Source of the DNA: Ureibacillus galli
GTDB taxonomy: Bacteria > Bacillota > Bacilli > Bacillales_A > Planococcaceae
Length of the DNA: 64,000 bases
Direction: 5' to 3'
NCBI RefSeq assembly: GCF_014836845.1
Contig: NZ_JACSQA010000001.1
Location: 248,001 to 312,000, forward strand
Notes under the pieces: generated by a model
Database searches by the model: none
What the model was told of the DNA's origin: nothing
What the model saw: only the letters and a program-made list of their open reading frames with translations
In this document: positions 35,544 to 44,103 of the stretch, one piece after another
Position numbering within the stretch: the stretch's first letter is position 1
Layout of the letters: every line of letters starts with the position of its first letter
Made by a program: the position numbers and the translations under genes

Positions 35544-36812
35544 TTGAAAAAGAAACCAACAAAGGTTAGATGGGGACTAGCATTTTTTTTCTTTATCATT
35601 GGTGTAATCGCTTACATGGATAGATCGAATATTTCAATCATTGCAAAACCAATGATGGACGATTTAGGTTTAGATAAAGTTCAATTTGGGATGCTTGCAT
35701 CATTATTCTCATTAGGGTATGCGTTAGTACAAATTCCCGCTGGCCTTTTGGCAGAAAAATTTGGACCAAGGAAAATGATTACTTTCGCTTTAATATGGTG
35801 GTCGGTATTTACTGCATTAACCGGTTTAGTTAAATCCCACGGTTTGTTATATGCCGTTAGATTTTTATTTGGTGTAGGAGAAGGGCCAATGTTTCCAGCG
35901 AATGCTGTATTTAATACAAACTGGTTTAGAAGAGATGAAAAAGCTCGAGCATCCAGTGCCTTATTGGCTGGTTCCTATTTTGGACCCGTTATAGCCCCTA
36001 TCGTTACAGTATACATCTATCAATTTTTTGGCTGGCAAGCAGTATTTTATATTTTTGGGATAATCGGAATTATCATTGCGGGTGTATGGTGGGTGATTGC
36101 TAGAGATTATCCTGAAATTCACAAATTAGTAAATGAACACGAAAAAGAATATATTATTGAAGGTAGAGAAATTGTTAATACCGACAAGGCGAGAGCACCA
36201 TGGAAAACATTTTTGAAAAGCTATCGATTTTGGGCATTAGGCGTCCAATATTTTGTAGTTTTATATATCATTACGTTCTTTTTAGTATGGTTACCTACAT
36301 ATTTACTAGAAGATAGAGGATTCTCATTAACTAAAATGGGATTTGCTGCAAGTCTACCATGGTTAGCAATATTAATAACTGTCATGTTAGGTGGTATTCT
36401 TTCAGACCGTTTAGTACGCAAAGGTTTTTCAAAACAAATTTCTAGATCATCATTAGCTATTTCAGGCCTAATTATATTTATTATTTCAATGTACTTAGCT
36501 GTTATGACTGTTTCGCCCTATTTGAATGTTTTATGGTTATCATTATGCTTAGGTTCACTAGGTTTCACCGTTGTTTGTTCTTGGGCTACTGCTACAGATT
36601 TAGGTAGAAACTTTTCCGGTTCCGTTTCAGGTTGGATGAACTTGTGGGGAAATCTAGGAGCATTCGTGTCACCATTGTTATGTGGTTGGTTAGCGGAAGA
36701 GTTCGGATGGAATATGACGTTAGGACTAACGATTGTCCCAGTATTCATTGCAGCTATCTTATGGTTGTTAGTGAAACCGGATACATCATTATTAAATACA
36801 AATGAGGAGTGA
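35544..36812 (+). CDS. MFS transporter, anion:cation symporter (ACS) type
   Basis: A 422-residue transporter with 12 predicted helices. The N-terminus FIIGVIAYMDRSNISIIAKP matches the ACS subfamily (tartrate, galactonate, phthalate and allantoate carriers). The MFS loop motifs GLLAEKFGPRKMI and FGVGEGPMFP are present. It begins with TTG at 35544 behind AAGGAGTGG. The neighbours suggest an organic acid or amide as cargo. Confidence 0.9.
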   Translation: MKKKPTKVRWGLAFFFFIIGVIAYMDRSNISIIAKPMMDDLGLDKVQFGMLASLFSLGYALVQIPAGLLAEKFGPRKMITFALIWWSVFTALTGLVKSHGLLYAVRFLFGVGEGPMFPANAVFNTNWFRRDEKARASSALLAGSYFGPVIAPIVTVYIYQFFGWQAVFYIFGIIGIIIAGVWWVIARDYPEIHKLVNEHEKEYIIEGREIVNTDKARAPWKTFLKSYRFWALGVQYFVVLYIITFFLVWLPTYLLEDRGFSLTKMGFAASLPWLAILITVMLGGILSDRLVRKGFSKQISRSSLAISGLIIFIISMYLAVMTVSPYLNVLWLSLCLGSLGFTVVCSWATATDLGRNFSGSVSGWMNLWGNLGAFVSPLLCGWLAEEFGWNMTLGLTIVPVFIAAILWLLVKPDTSLLNTNEE

Positions 36813-36817
36813 CCAAT

Positions 36818-37606
36818 ATGAATTATTTAGTATTTCAAATGGAATTGGAAGTTGGAAAGCCAGAAGAGAATAGAAGAATCATAGAGAGCTGGTTAGAAGC
36901 AAACTACAGTAATGATTTAGATATCGTAGTACTTCCTGAAATGTGGTCTACCGGATATGCGTTGGAAGAATTGAGAGATATTTGTGAAGTGGATGGTTCG
37001 CAATCCATTACATTTTTACAGTCGTTAGCTAAAAAGTTTAATGTAAACTTAGTAGGCGGTTCAATGGCCATATTGGAAGGTAACGATATCTTTAATCGTG
37101 CTGTTATTGTCAATCGAACGGGTGAAATTGTTCACAAATACGATAAGATGCATCTTGTCCCAATGCTTGATGAGCCAAAGTATTTAAGTGCCGGCCTTAA
37201 TCAAGTGGAAGTATTTGAACTTGAAGGTGTAAAGATGGGCGTCATTATTTGTTATGATTTACGATTCCCTGAAATTATTCGTGATTTAGCCTTACAAGGT
37301 ATTCAAGTGCTCCATATTGTAGCGGAATGGCCACTTGCAAGGGAGAGTCACTGGAATACGTTACTCCGTGCGCGTGCAATTGAAAACCAAATGTATGTTG
37401 TCGCATCCAATGTTACGGGGACAAAGTTAGGAGTAGAATTTGCAGGTTGCTCACAAATTATAGACCCGTGGGGAGATATCGTTCAAAAATTAGATCAAGA
37501 AGTTGGTGAGCTTAAAGCAAATTTAGATTTAGATAAAGTACCAAAAATCCGAAAAGAAGTTCCGATATTCGAGTCCAGAGTACCGGAGAAATATAGAAAA
37601 TTATAA
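36818..37606 (+). CDS. Carbon-nitrogen hydrolase (omega-amidase/nitrilase superfamily)
   Basis: A 262-residue amidase. The catalytic triad is visible: Glu in VLPEMWSTGY, Lys in YDKMHLVPMLDE and Cys in VIICYDLRFPEI. The sequence around the Cys and the ending with PWGDIVQ resemble omega-amidases that hydrolyse 2-oxoglutaramate or similar amides, but other amides are possible. I chose the ATG at 36818 behind GAGGAGTGACC. It is the last gene of the GntR-DUF2848-MFS operon, with a terminator right after it. Confidence 0.88.
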   Translation: MNYLVFQMELEVGKPEENRRIIESWLEANYSNDLDIVVLPEMWSTGYALEELRDICEVDGSQSITFLQSLAKKFNVNLVGGSMAILEGNDIFNRAVIVNRTGEIVHKYDKMHLVPMLDEPKYLSAGLNQVEVFELEGVKMGVIICYDLRFPEIIRDLALQGIQVLHIVAEWPLARESHWNTLLRARAIENQMYVVASNVTGTKLGVEFAGCSQIIDPWGDIVQKLDQEVGELKANLDLDKVPKIRKEVPIFESRVPEKYRKL

Positions 37607-37612
37607 TAGTGG

Positions 37613-37649
37613 AGCTACTTCAAGATAAATCTCTTGAAGTAGCTTTTTC
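37613..37649 (+). terminator. Terminator of the GntR operon
   Basis: AGCTACTTCAAG pairs with CTTGAAGTAGCT, followed by TTTTTCT. It starts seven bases after the amidase stop. Confidence 0.85.
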
Positions 37650-37689
37650 TCTATTTCTTTCCATCGAAAAATCTAAAAGAAGAAGTTCA

Positions 37690-37959
37690 TTAAAGCTTCA
37701 CTTCTACTACAGTTCCATCCTTCAATTTCGTTTCAACAAGTGTAACACCACTGTTATGAGAGATTTCCTGCAACAAGTGCTTTAAATCTTTTCTTTCAAT
37801 TTCTGGGAAAATGAATTTGCTACTTTCCTTTTTCATTGCGCGATTGATAATGCCAGTGATCCTTTTGGATGTAATAAATAAAGTAACGACGTGTAAAACT
37901 GCATAGGGAACCGGAATAAAGTATCGTTTACCCTTAACTGTCATCTTAACTTTTAACAT
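37690..37959 (-). CDS. Small basic protein of unknown function
   Basis: An 89-residue protein beginning MLKVKMTVKGKRYFIPVPYA, with one hydrophobic segment (about 20-30) and many Lys residues. The tail SHNSGVTLVETKLKDGTVVEVKL is beta-like. It begins 3 bases after the SHOCT-like gene and is presumably co-transcribed. The pair seems to be a split form of a longer SHOCT/DUF4097-related protein, but I cannot show this. Confidence 0.6.
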   Translation of the reverse strand: MLKVKMTVKGKRYFIPVPYAVLHVVTLFITSKRITGIINRAMKKESSKFIFPEIERKDLKHLLQEISHNSGVTLVETKLKDGTVVEVKL

Positions 37960-37962
37960 AAT

Positions 37963-38352
37963 TTACTCAATCACCACAGAAACTTTATCGCCATTTGCCG
38001 ATGTAATGTCAACAATTTGTCCGTCCAATTCATTTTCAATTGCTTCGATAAGCAAGTCAACGTTTATATCTTTTACATATTTTTCTGCCTCAGGTATTTT
38101 ATCCGCAATATTTGTACCTACTTTTAAAACAGCCTTTACTAGATTAATCGGTAAATTCACATTGACATTATCACCTTCTTCGGATTTCACACGAACTTTT
38201 AACATTTTACTCCCATATGGGACTTCCTTTTTTAACGTTCCTTCGTCCGGTTGATCATTACCTTGTAAAATACTAATTAATTCGCTCGCTTTTTCCTTAT
38301 CTATTTTTCCTTCCTCCACGAGCGTTAAGACCCTTGAAATTTCGTCCTTCAT
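37963..38352 (-). CDS. SHOCT-like domain protein
   Basis: A 129-residue protein. The N-terminal helical hairpin (MKDEISRVLTLVEEGKIDKE, then KASELISILQ) is a SHOCT-like oligomerisation motif. A beta-rich middle (KMLKVRVKSEEGDNVNVNLP) and acidic C-terminal strand (DKVSVVIE) resemble YvlB-type proteins. Its ATG immediately follows the TAA of the DUF2089 C-terminal segment (TAAATG), so translation is coupled. The role is unknown; such genes often sit with envelope-stress or PspC-like proteins. Confidence 0.65.
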   Translation of the reverse strand: MKDEISRVLTLVEEGKIDKEKASELISILQGNDQPDEGTLKKEVPYGSKMLKVRVKSEEGDNVNVNLPINLVKAVLKVGTNIADKIPEAEKYVKDINVDLLIEAIENELDGQIVDITSANGDKVSVVIE

Positions 38353-38457
38353 TTATAGTTCCTCCCCTTCTTTTAACAACTCAATGGCTTTCTCTGCCGT
38401 AATTTCCCCTTTTTCCAATAACGATACTATTTTTTTCTTATCTACTTCTTCTTTTGA
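38353..38457 (-). pseudogene. DUF2089 C-terminal segment in the -1 frame
   Basis: From about 38457 the -1 frame reads SKEEVDKKKIVSLLEKGEIT, then AEKAIELLKEGEEL and TAA at 38355-38353. This is the C-terminal SHOCT-like tail that DUF2089 proteins normally carry. It lies directly after the premature stop of the upstream frame. The split could be a true frameshift, a sequencing error, or recoding at CAAAAGAAG. Confidence 0.6.
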
Positions 38458-38723
38458 GTGGAATATCCCAGAGTAGAGATAATTTCATCTAATTTTCCTC
38501 TGACCGTTGGATAGGAAATTCCGAGCTCCTTTTCGACCTCTTTAATATTGCCGCGGCATTTAAGAAAAATCTCAATAAAATGGAGCTGCTCTTGACCAAG
38601 TGTCGCCAGTTTTGTAACTTCAAATTCATTTTCTATTGTTGTCGTGCAGTGGTTACACTGTAACTTAGTTATTTTAAGTGCCTTACTGCAAACAGGACAA
38701 TTAGTAAGTAAAGGATACGCCAT
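38442..38723 (-). CDS. DUF2089 family zinc-finger/HTH protein (frame breaks early)
   Basis: A 93-residue protein. The zinc-binding CPVC...CNHC pair (residues 8-29) is followed by a helix-turn-helix (FLKCRGNIKEVEKELGISYP, then TVRGKLDEII). DUF2089 proteins are presumed regulators. The frame ends at 38442 after STQKKK, about 30 residues short of the usual length; the missing tail is encoded in the -1 frame down to 38353. It probably regulates the SHOCT-like genes downstream. Confidence 0.8.
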   Translation of the reverse strand: MAYPLLTNCPVCSKALKITKLQCNHCTTTIENEFEVTKLATLGQEQLHFIEIFLKCRGNIKEVEKELGISYPTVRGKLDEIISTLGYSTQKKK

Positions 38724-39006
38724 ACTGTTCTCCTTTCTTTATTTTAATCCTATCATACACCATTCATTTTATTTTTTAAACTTATATTTAAATTTATTTA
38801 TAATTTTTTATAATTTTATTTAAAAAATTAATTAATAAGTTAAATAAATTGATTTTTTGGATGTGGTTGACTCGTAAAAAGCAAAATACTTTATTTAATA
38901 AGAAATAATATCATCCTTTAGCTTGATAACTAATAAAGGCACGGAAATATTCTCCTCGCCTTTAAAACATTTAGTTATCCCAAGAGATACTAGGCAAATG
39001 GTGTAC
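38724..39006. other. Gap with an extremely AT-rich tract
   Basis: About 38764-38853 is nearly pure A/T with runs of T and A. The rest shows no gene. It is probably the promoter region of the DUF2089 gene and the 3' end of the ABC operon. I see no clear terminator. Confidence 0.35.
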
Positions 39007-39756
39007 TTACCCTAGCTGCCGTTTAAATGCTCTACTTGCAAAAAAATAAGCGATGATCATGATGCCGACGCACCATGCAAGTGCAATCCAAATATCGTCG
39101 CCAACAGCTCCTTCATACAAGAGGGTGCGAATGGCGTTTACGATTGACGTTACAGGCTGGTTCTCAGCAAATAGGCGTATAAATTTAGGCATTGTTTCCG
39201 TAGGGACAAAAGCGGAACTAATAAAAGGTAAGAAAATTAGCGGGTATGAGTAGGCTGTCGCCCCTTCCATAGACTTCGCTTTCAACCCTGGAATGACCGC
39301 CAACCATGTCAGTGCTAGCGTGAACAGACCGATTATTCCAGCTACAGCGAGCCAATCTAAGAAATTAGCGCTGGAACGAAAGCCCATTAAAAGGGCTACC
39401 AAAATAACTACTACTAACGTTAACCCATTGGAAACAAGAGAGGTCAACACGTGAGCCCACATTATCGACGAACGCTTAATAGGCATCGTAATGAAACGGG
39501 CCATTAATCCACTCTTTACATCTGTAAATAACCGCAAGGATGTGTAAGCGACACCGGATGCGATTGCCATCAGTAAGATTCCCGGTAATAAATAATTTAC
39601 GTAATTATCTGTTCCTGTTTCGATGGCCCCACCAAAAACGTAGACAAATAGTAACATCATCATAATCGGCGTGATCGCCACCGTAATAATCGTATCTGGA
39701 CTGCGCATGATGTTACGCAGTAAACGACCAAGTAAAACCCCTGTTCTGTTTTTCAT
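39007..39756 (-). CDS. ABC-2 type permease, DrrB-like
   Basis: A 249-residue membrane subunit of a drug-exporter type ABC transporter. It has about six hydrophobic helices, an N-terminal cytosolic segment LLRNIMRSPDTIITVAITP, and the ABC-2 signature-like region LALTWLAVIPGLKAKSMEGA. It starts one base before the ATPase stop. The substrate is unknown; DrrAB-type pairs export daunorubicin and related lipophilic drugs. Confidence 0.88.
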   Translation of the reverse strand: MKNRTGVLLGRLLRNIMRSPDTIITVAITPIMMMLLFVYVFGGAIETGTDNYVNYLLPGILLMAIASGVAYTSLRLFTDVKSGLMARFITMPIKRSSIMWAHVLTSLVSNGLTLVVVILVALLMGFRSSANFLDWLAVAGIIGLFTLALTWLAVIPGLKAKSMEGATAYSYPLIFLPFISSAFVPTETMPKFIRLFAENQPVTSIVNAIRTLLYEGAVGDDIWIALAWCVGIMIIAYFFASRAFKRQLG

Positions 39757-40518
39757 TTACATTTCCTCCTTTTTACCAATAATCGCGAGGAAAATATCCT
39801 CTAATGTCGGCTGCTTTTCGATGTACTCCACTTTTGCTGGTGGGAACATCTCTTTTAGTTCAGTAAGGGTACCTGTCGTGATGATTTTTCCTTCATGCAG
39901 AATGGCGATTCGGTCCGCCAGTTGTTCTGCTTCTTCTAGATATTGAGTTGTCAGTAAGATCGTCGTACCACCATCTGCAAGTTCTTTAACGGTTTCCCAC
40001 ACTTCAATCCGTGCTTCGGGGTCTAACCCAGTTGTTGGTTCGTCGAGAAAAATAACTGCTGGAGTACCAATTAGACTCATGGCGATATCAAGCCGACGCT
40101 TCATCCCACCTGAATACTGGTCTGCCCGACGATTGGCCGCATCCGTCAAACTAAACCTCGTTAGTAAATTGTCTGCGACTTGAGTAGGATTGGAAACTCC
40201 GCGTAATTTAGCAATCATCATTAGGTTCTCTCTCCCAGTGAGCATGCCATCTAAGGCTGCGAATTGCCCTGTTAAGCTGATACGCTGACGAACAAGATCG
40301 GGTTGGCGCTGGACATCAAAACCACAAATAGCCAACTCTCCTCCTTCAGCTTTCATCAACGTGGAGAGAATATGAACCGTCGTCGTTTTACCTGCCCCAT
40401 TAGAACCTAATAGCGCAAAAATTTCACCCCGTTTCACATCAAAATCTACACCCTTTAATACTTCCTTGTCTTTAAAAGACTTCTTTAACCCTTTTACTGA
40501 TATGGCTACATTGCTCAT
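39757..40518 (-). CDS. ABC transporter ATP-binding protein, DrrA-like
   Basis: A 253-residue ATPase. Walker A is LLGSNGAGKTTTVHIL (near residue 38), the ABC signature is YSGGMKRRLDIAMSL, Walker B is VIFLDEPTTGLDPEAR, and the H-loop is LTTQYLEEAEQLADR. The DrrA-like pattern DEPTTGLDPEAR with YLEEAEQLAD suggests antibiotic export or immunity. It forms an operon with the permease and, upstream, DUF1048 and PadR genes. Confidence 0.93.
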   Translation of the reverse strand: MSNVAISVKGLKKSFKDKEVLKGVDFDVKRGEIFALLGSNGAGKTTTVHILSTLMKAEGGELAICGFDVQRQPDLVRQRISLTGQFAALDGMLTGRENLMMIAKLRGVSNPTQVADNLLTRFSLTDAANRRADQYSGGMKRRLDIAMSLIGTPAVIFLDEPTTGLDPEARIEVWETVKELADGGTTILLTTQYLEEAEQLADRIAILHEGKIITTGTLTELKEMFPPAKVEYIEKQPTLEDIFLAIIGKKEEM

Positions 40519-40680
40519 ATTTTTTCCTCCTTTTTAAGTAAACATCTTACAGATTTATTCACCAACTACTTAGTTTCACAGATATTCAGTATCACTTACT
40601 ACCACCTTAAAAAATAACTGAATAGTTTAGGTACCATTCATTTTTGTAACTATCTATTCAGTCGGTATGATCTATAGAAT

Positions 40681-41022
40681 TTATTTTTTTCCGAATCGGT
40701 TCTTGATACTCTCATTTAAATTTTCACGATATTTGGCAACATAGGTTTTAGCGTTTGTCACTAGTTCGTCTGCGAAGGATGCCACGTCTTCCCCTGTAAT
40801 ATCCAGTACTTCTCTGCCATCTGCAGCACCCGCTTCAAACAACTCGATTAATTCGTATTGAATTTTCAGCATATCCATGCCGTTACCCGAAGCGAAATTC
40901 CACATGTAATTTTGAATTTTTTTAAATACAAACTGATAGTCCTCTGGCAAAGCTTCAACCCGTGCCATCATCATTTTGTACTCTTTTTTATCACCAATCA
41001 TTTTTTTGAACATTTCCATCAT
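40681..41022 (-). CDS. DUF1048 family protein
   Basis: A 113-residue helical protein, common next to PadR regulators and drug-type ABC genes. Typical segments are MFKKMIGDKKEYKMMMAR, LPEDYQFVFKKIQNYMWNFA and ELIELFEAGAADGREVLDI. There is no membrane segment. The role is unknown; linkage suggests an accessory to the exporter. The gap to the ABC genes (160 bases) is larger than usual for the same operon. Confidence 0.85.
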   Translation of the reverse strand: MMEMFKKMIGDKKEYKMMMARVEALPEDYQFVFKKIQNYMWNFASGNGMDMLKIQYELIELFEAGAADGREVLDITGEDVASFADELVTNAKTYVAKYRENLNESIKNRFGKK

Positions 41023-41093
41023 TTTATTTATCCTCCTTTTTTATAAAGCTGAATAAGATTTTCTAAAAATATTGAATAAAATATCTTATGCCG

Positions 41094-41414
41094 CTATGTT
41101 GACTTCAGAACGTTAATTTTCGATGATACAAAATCCCATTTTTTCCAAAATAATTCAAGCTCTTGACGGCCAGCCTCATTAAGGGAGTAAAACTTACGGG
41201 GTGGCCCCATATCTGACGGTTTTTTTACTACGTTCACCAATTTTTTCTTTTCTAAACGCATAAGAATGGTGTAGACAGTCCCTTCCACCACTTCAGTAAA
41301 CCCAAGCTGATTTAAGCGGCGAGTTATTTCATAGCCATAAGTTTCATGACGGCTAATAATTTCCAACACACAACCTTCAAGTGAACCTTTTAGCATTTCA
41401 GTTAAATTTTCCAT
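41094..41414 (-). CDS. PadR-family transcriptional regulator
   Basis: A 106-residue PadR regulator: winged-helix domain with LEGCVLEIISRHETYGYEIT, then FTEVVEGTVYTILMRLEKKK and the wing PPRKFYSLNEAGRQEL. It is the first gene of padR-DUF1048-ABC. PadR repressors of this type respond to drugs or aromatic compounds and act on their own operon. Two promoters and palindromic elements lie upstream. Confidence 0.92.
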   Translation of the reverse strand: MENLTEMLKGSLEGCVLEIISRHETYGYEITRRLNQLGFTEVVEGTVYTILMRLEKKKLVNVVKKPSDMGPPRKFYSLNEAGRQELELFWKKWDFVSSKINVLKST

Positions 41415-41477
41415 GTTCAGAGCCTCCTCTATTCTGTCTGACTTATATTCAGTATTACTTAGTACCAGAGAAAAATT

Positions 41478-41514
41478 TTACTTAATAGCTTTTTGGAAAA
41501 AGGCTATTAAGTAA
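41478..41514 (-). terminator. Leader hairpin of the padR operon (possible attenuator)
   Basis: TTACTTAATAGC (41478-41489) and GCTATTAAGTAA (41503-41514) form 12 perfect pairs, extended inward by about five more, with a 3-base loop. On the minus-strand RNA it is followed by AAAATTTTT. It lies between the promoters and padR, so it may be a weak terminator that sets operon output. Confidence 0.55.
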
Positions 41515-41559
41515 TACTAACTACAACTACATTGTAACACTGAGTAGTGTAGGTGTCAA
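41509..41559 (-). promoter_or_regulatory. Promoter P1 of padR operon, first copy of a 51-base repeat
   Basis: Minus strand TTGACA (41559-41554), 17 bases, TACAAT (41536-41531): a near-consensus sigma-A promoter. The spacer and -10 region contain ACTCAGTGTTACAATGTAG, a partly palindromic sequence that could be a PadR operator. A related 51-base copy lies 99 bases further upstream at 41608-41658. Confidence 0.7.
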
Positions 41560-41607
41560 TTTTAAATTTAGCAATTTTTTAATTCCACTAATAAGCACTA
41601 CAGATAT

Positions 41608-41658
41608 CAAGTAATACTTACTACAGGTACATCGTAACACTAAGTAGATTGACTGTCA
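41608..41658 (-). promoter_or_regulatory. Promoter P2 of padR operon, second copy of the 51-base repeat
   Basis: Minus strand TTGACA (41658-41653), 17 bases, TACGAT (41635-41630). It matches the P1 copy at about 41 of 51 positions. Both copies keep AAGTAATACT.ACTACA and GTAACACT.AGTAG, which suggests selection for an operator as well as for promoter hexamers. Confidence 0.65.
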
Positions 41659-41844
41659 ACTGGATTTATAAAAAATTTTAAAGTTCTTTTATCTATTCTG
41701 TTCATTATTTCTGGGATGATTCATTGCCAACAATTTATCCCTTGAACTATACATGAAGAAAGAGCACAAATTCTACTTTGAATTGCGCTCGATTGTGGAA
41801 ATATAAAATTTTATTGAGCCCTTTTCAATAACAACTGTTTACAT

Positions 41845-42153
41845 TTATTCCTTCGGTAATATTCCTTTAGTAATTTTCAGTAACAATTTGTTTAAAATCA
41901 TTACACTTATATCGAGGACAATCAAGACGATGATAAGAAAAACAATATATTTAAGGATATTATTCGAAATTAATCCTACAATCCAATTTCCTCCATAGTA
42001 TATTAAAATAAAGCCAATTAATGTTGCTAAAAGATAGGATAACCCGATCCCTAAAATTTGGCTTTTTGTCAGCTCCTTTAACGTTATTCTATTTTTAATA
42101 ATCCGGTAAATGATGATTACAATAGATATAGTAATCAATAAATACTCCATCAC
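41845..42153 (-). CDS. Small membrane protein of unknown function
   Basis: A 102-residue protein with three hydrophobic helices: LLITISIVIIIYRII, GIGLSYLLATLIGFILIYYG and YIVFLIIVLIVLDISVMIL. No family recognised. It begins with two ATG codons behind GGGGAGG, and stands alone between the padR promoter region and argS. Confidence 0.6.
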   Translation of the reverse strand: MMEYLLITISIVIIIYRIIKNRITLKELTKSQILGIGLSYLLATLIGFILIYYGGNWIVGLISNNILKYIVFLIIVLIVLDISVMILNKLLLKITKGILPKE

Positions 42154-42375
42154 AATAACCTCCCCACTATTGACATAAGTGACGAATTAAACTCTTTATG
42201 TTTTTACCGTATTTAAATAAGGGTCAAACGTAATTTGGAACTTGAAGATGAATTCGGTATAAACATTTACTCGGGCTTTACAACTAGAATTTTATAATAA
42301 AAAGAACAAAATAAGAATACGTATAGCCTTATTTTTGTCATAAAAAAACATATATTCTATTCATTTACATAATAA

Positions 42376-42406
42376 AACTTCCCCTCTCAAGATTAGAGAG
42401 GGTTCA
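42376..42406 (-). terminator. Terminator of argS
   Basis: On the minus strand CCCTCTC pairs with GAGAGGG around TAATCTT, followed by a GAAGTTTTATT tract. It lies directly after the argS stop. The gap 42154-42375 shows no gene. Confidence 0.65.
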
Positions 42407-42409
42407 TTT

Positions 42410-44083
42410 TTACATCTCATTTGGTGCTTTAATACCTAATAATCGTAAAGATTCTTGTAAAAGGAGCGAAACCGCATAAGCAACTTTCAAACGCTCATTT
42501 TGTAATTCATCGTTCGTTAAAAACTTCGTATTTGCATAATATTTATTAAAGCTTCTTGCAAGTTGCAAACTAAATTTTGCGATAGTTGAAGGATTTGCTT
42601 GAACAAAAGCAGTTTCGATTACATGAGGAAAAGATTCAATAAGTTTTATCACTTCCCACGCTTCCCCATCTAAATAGGTTAGATGAGTATCCGTAAATGA
42701 AAATTCTCCTTTGCTTAGTAAAGTATGGATCCTCGCATTCGTATATTGAACATACGGTCCCGTTTCTCCTTCAAAAGTAACCATCTTTTCAATAGAAAAT
42801 TCGATATCATTCATACGTTCATTTTTTAAGTCATTGAAAATAACCGCTCCAATTCCGACCTCATTTGCTACCGTTTCTTTGTTTTTAAGGTGGGGGTTTT
42901 TTTCTTCAATATTTTCTCTCGCAGCTTGTATCGTTTCCGCTAACACATCGGCTAGTAAAACAACCTTCCCTTTACGAGTAGACATTTTTTTACCGTCCTT
43001 TAACATCATTCCGAACGGAACATGCATTAAATTTTCGGACCATTGATATCCCATTTTCTTTAACACTGCAAACAATTGTTTAAAATGGAGGGACTGTTCA
43101 TGACCAACCACATAAAAAATTTTAGCTGGTTCATATGACTTGTAACGGTAAATGGCCGCTGCTAAATCGCGGGTCGCATATAAAGTGGCCCCATCCTTTT
43201 TCATTATTAAACAAGGTGGCATTTCTTTTAATGGAACAACCATCGCCCCATCGGATTCTTCAAGTAATCCTTTATTTGTTAATTCTTCTACAACGGGACC
43301 CATTTTATCGTTATAAAAGGCTTCACCATGGTAGGAATCAAAGGAAACACCTAACATTTGATAAATGTCTTCAAACTCCTTTAACGAAGCATCTCGGAAC
43401 CATTTCCATAATGAATGGGCTTCCTCATTGTCATCTTCAAGCGCTTTAAAAGCTTCTCTTGCTTTGTCATTTAACGACGCATCTTTTTCTGCTTCTTCAT
43501 GAAACTTTACATAAATTTTTAATAACTCTTCAATAGGATTTTGTTCAATAGCCTGTTGATTGCCCCACAATTGATAGGCAACGATCAATTTCCCAAATTG
43601 GGTACCCCAATCTCCTAGATGATTAATGCGGATAGCTTCATAACCTAACTTCTCAGAAATGTTTGCTAACGCATTACCAATTACCGTGGAACGGAGATGT
43701 CCCATCGAAAAGGGCTTCGCAATATTGGGGGATGAAAAATCTAAAACGACTTTCTGACCATTTTTCCCTTTTGTTCCAAATTGCTGTTTTTCCAATAGCA
43801 CCTTTTCAATTACATTTTTACCCACTTGTAGTTGATGAAAAAATACATTGACATAGGCCTGTTCCGCACGCACTTCTTTTATAAAATCCCCTTGAATTTT
43901 TGCGGCGATTTCGTTTGCTATCAGTTGGGGCGATTTCTTCAACTTTTTCGCTAATGTAAAACAAGGAAAAGAAACATCCCCTAAATGGGCATATTTAGGT
44001 TTTTCTAACATTAATTCGATTTCCTGTGCCGATAGACTTTCATTTAATGCCTTCGAGATAACGAATGCTAATTTCGTTTTCAT
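42410..44083 (-). CDS. argS: Arginyl-tRNA synthetase
   Basis: Class I synthetase that charges tRNA-Arg. The protein has about 557 residues. The N-terminal Add1 domain (1-110) is followed by the HIGH-type motif SPNIAKPFSMGHLRSTVIG near residue 125, a KMSKS-type loop GKKMSTRKGKVV near residue 370, and an anticodon-binding helical domain at the C-terminus (FNKYYANTKFL). I chose the ATG at 44083, eight bases after AGGAGG; a further ATG at 44092 touches the ribosome site. A T-box leader precedes it. A second argS elsewhere is possible. Confidence 0.95.
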   Translation of the reverse strand: MKTKLAFVISKALNESLSAQEIELMLEKPKYAHLGDVSFPCFTLAKKLKKSPQLIANEIAAKIQGDFIKEVRAEQAYVNVFFHQLQVGKNVIEKVLLEKQQFGTKGKNGQKVVLDFSSPNIAKPFSMGHLRSTVIGNALANISEKLGYEAIRINHLGDWGTQFGKLIVAYQLWGNQQAIEQNPIEELLKIYVKFHEEAEKDASLNDKAREAFKALEDDNEEAHSLWKWFRDASLKEFEDIYQMLGVSFDSYHGEAFYNDKMGPVVEELTNKGLLEESDGAMVVPLKEMPPCLIMKKDGATLYATRDLAAAIYRYKSYEPAKIFYVVGHEQSLHFKQLFAVLKKMGYQWSENLMHVPFGMMLKDGKKMSTRKGKVVLLADVLAETIQAARENIEEKNPHLKNKETVANEVGIGAVIFNDLKNERMNDIEFSIEKMVTFEGETGPYVQYTNARIHTLLSKGEFSFTDTHLTYLDGEAWEVIKLIESFPHVIETAFVQANPSTIAKFSLQLARSFNKYYANTKFLTNDELQNERLKVAYAVSLLLQESLRLLGIKAPNEM

Positions 44084-44103
44084 TTTTTTCATCCTCCTCT
44101 AAA

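Noticed and set aside
41509-41658. 51-base repeats considered as transposon ends
   Set aside because: They are direct repeats in the same orientation, contain promoter hexamers, and enclose no coding sequence.
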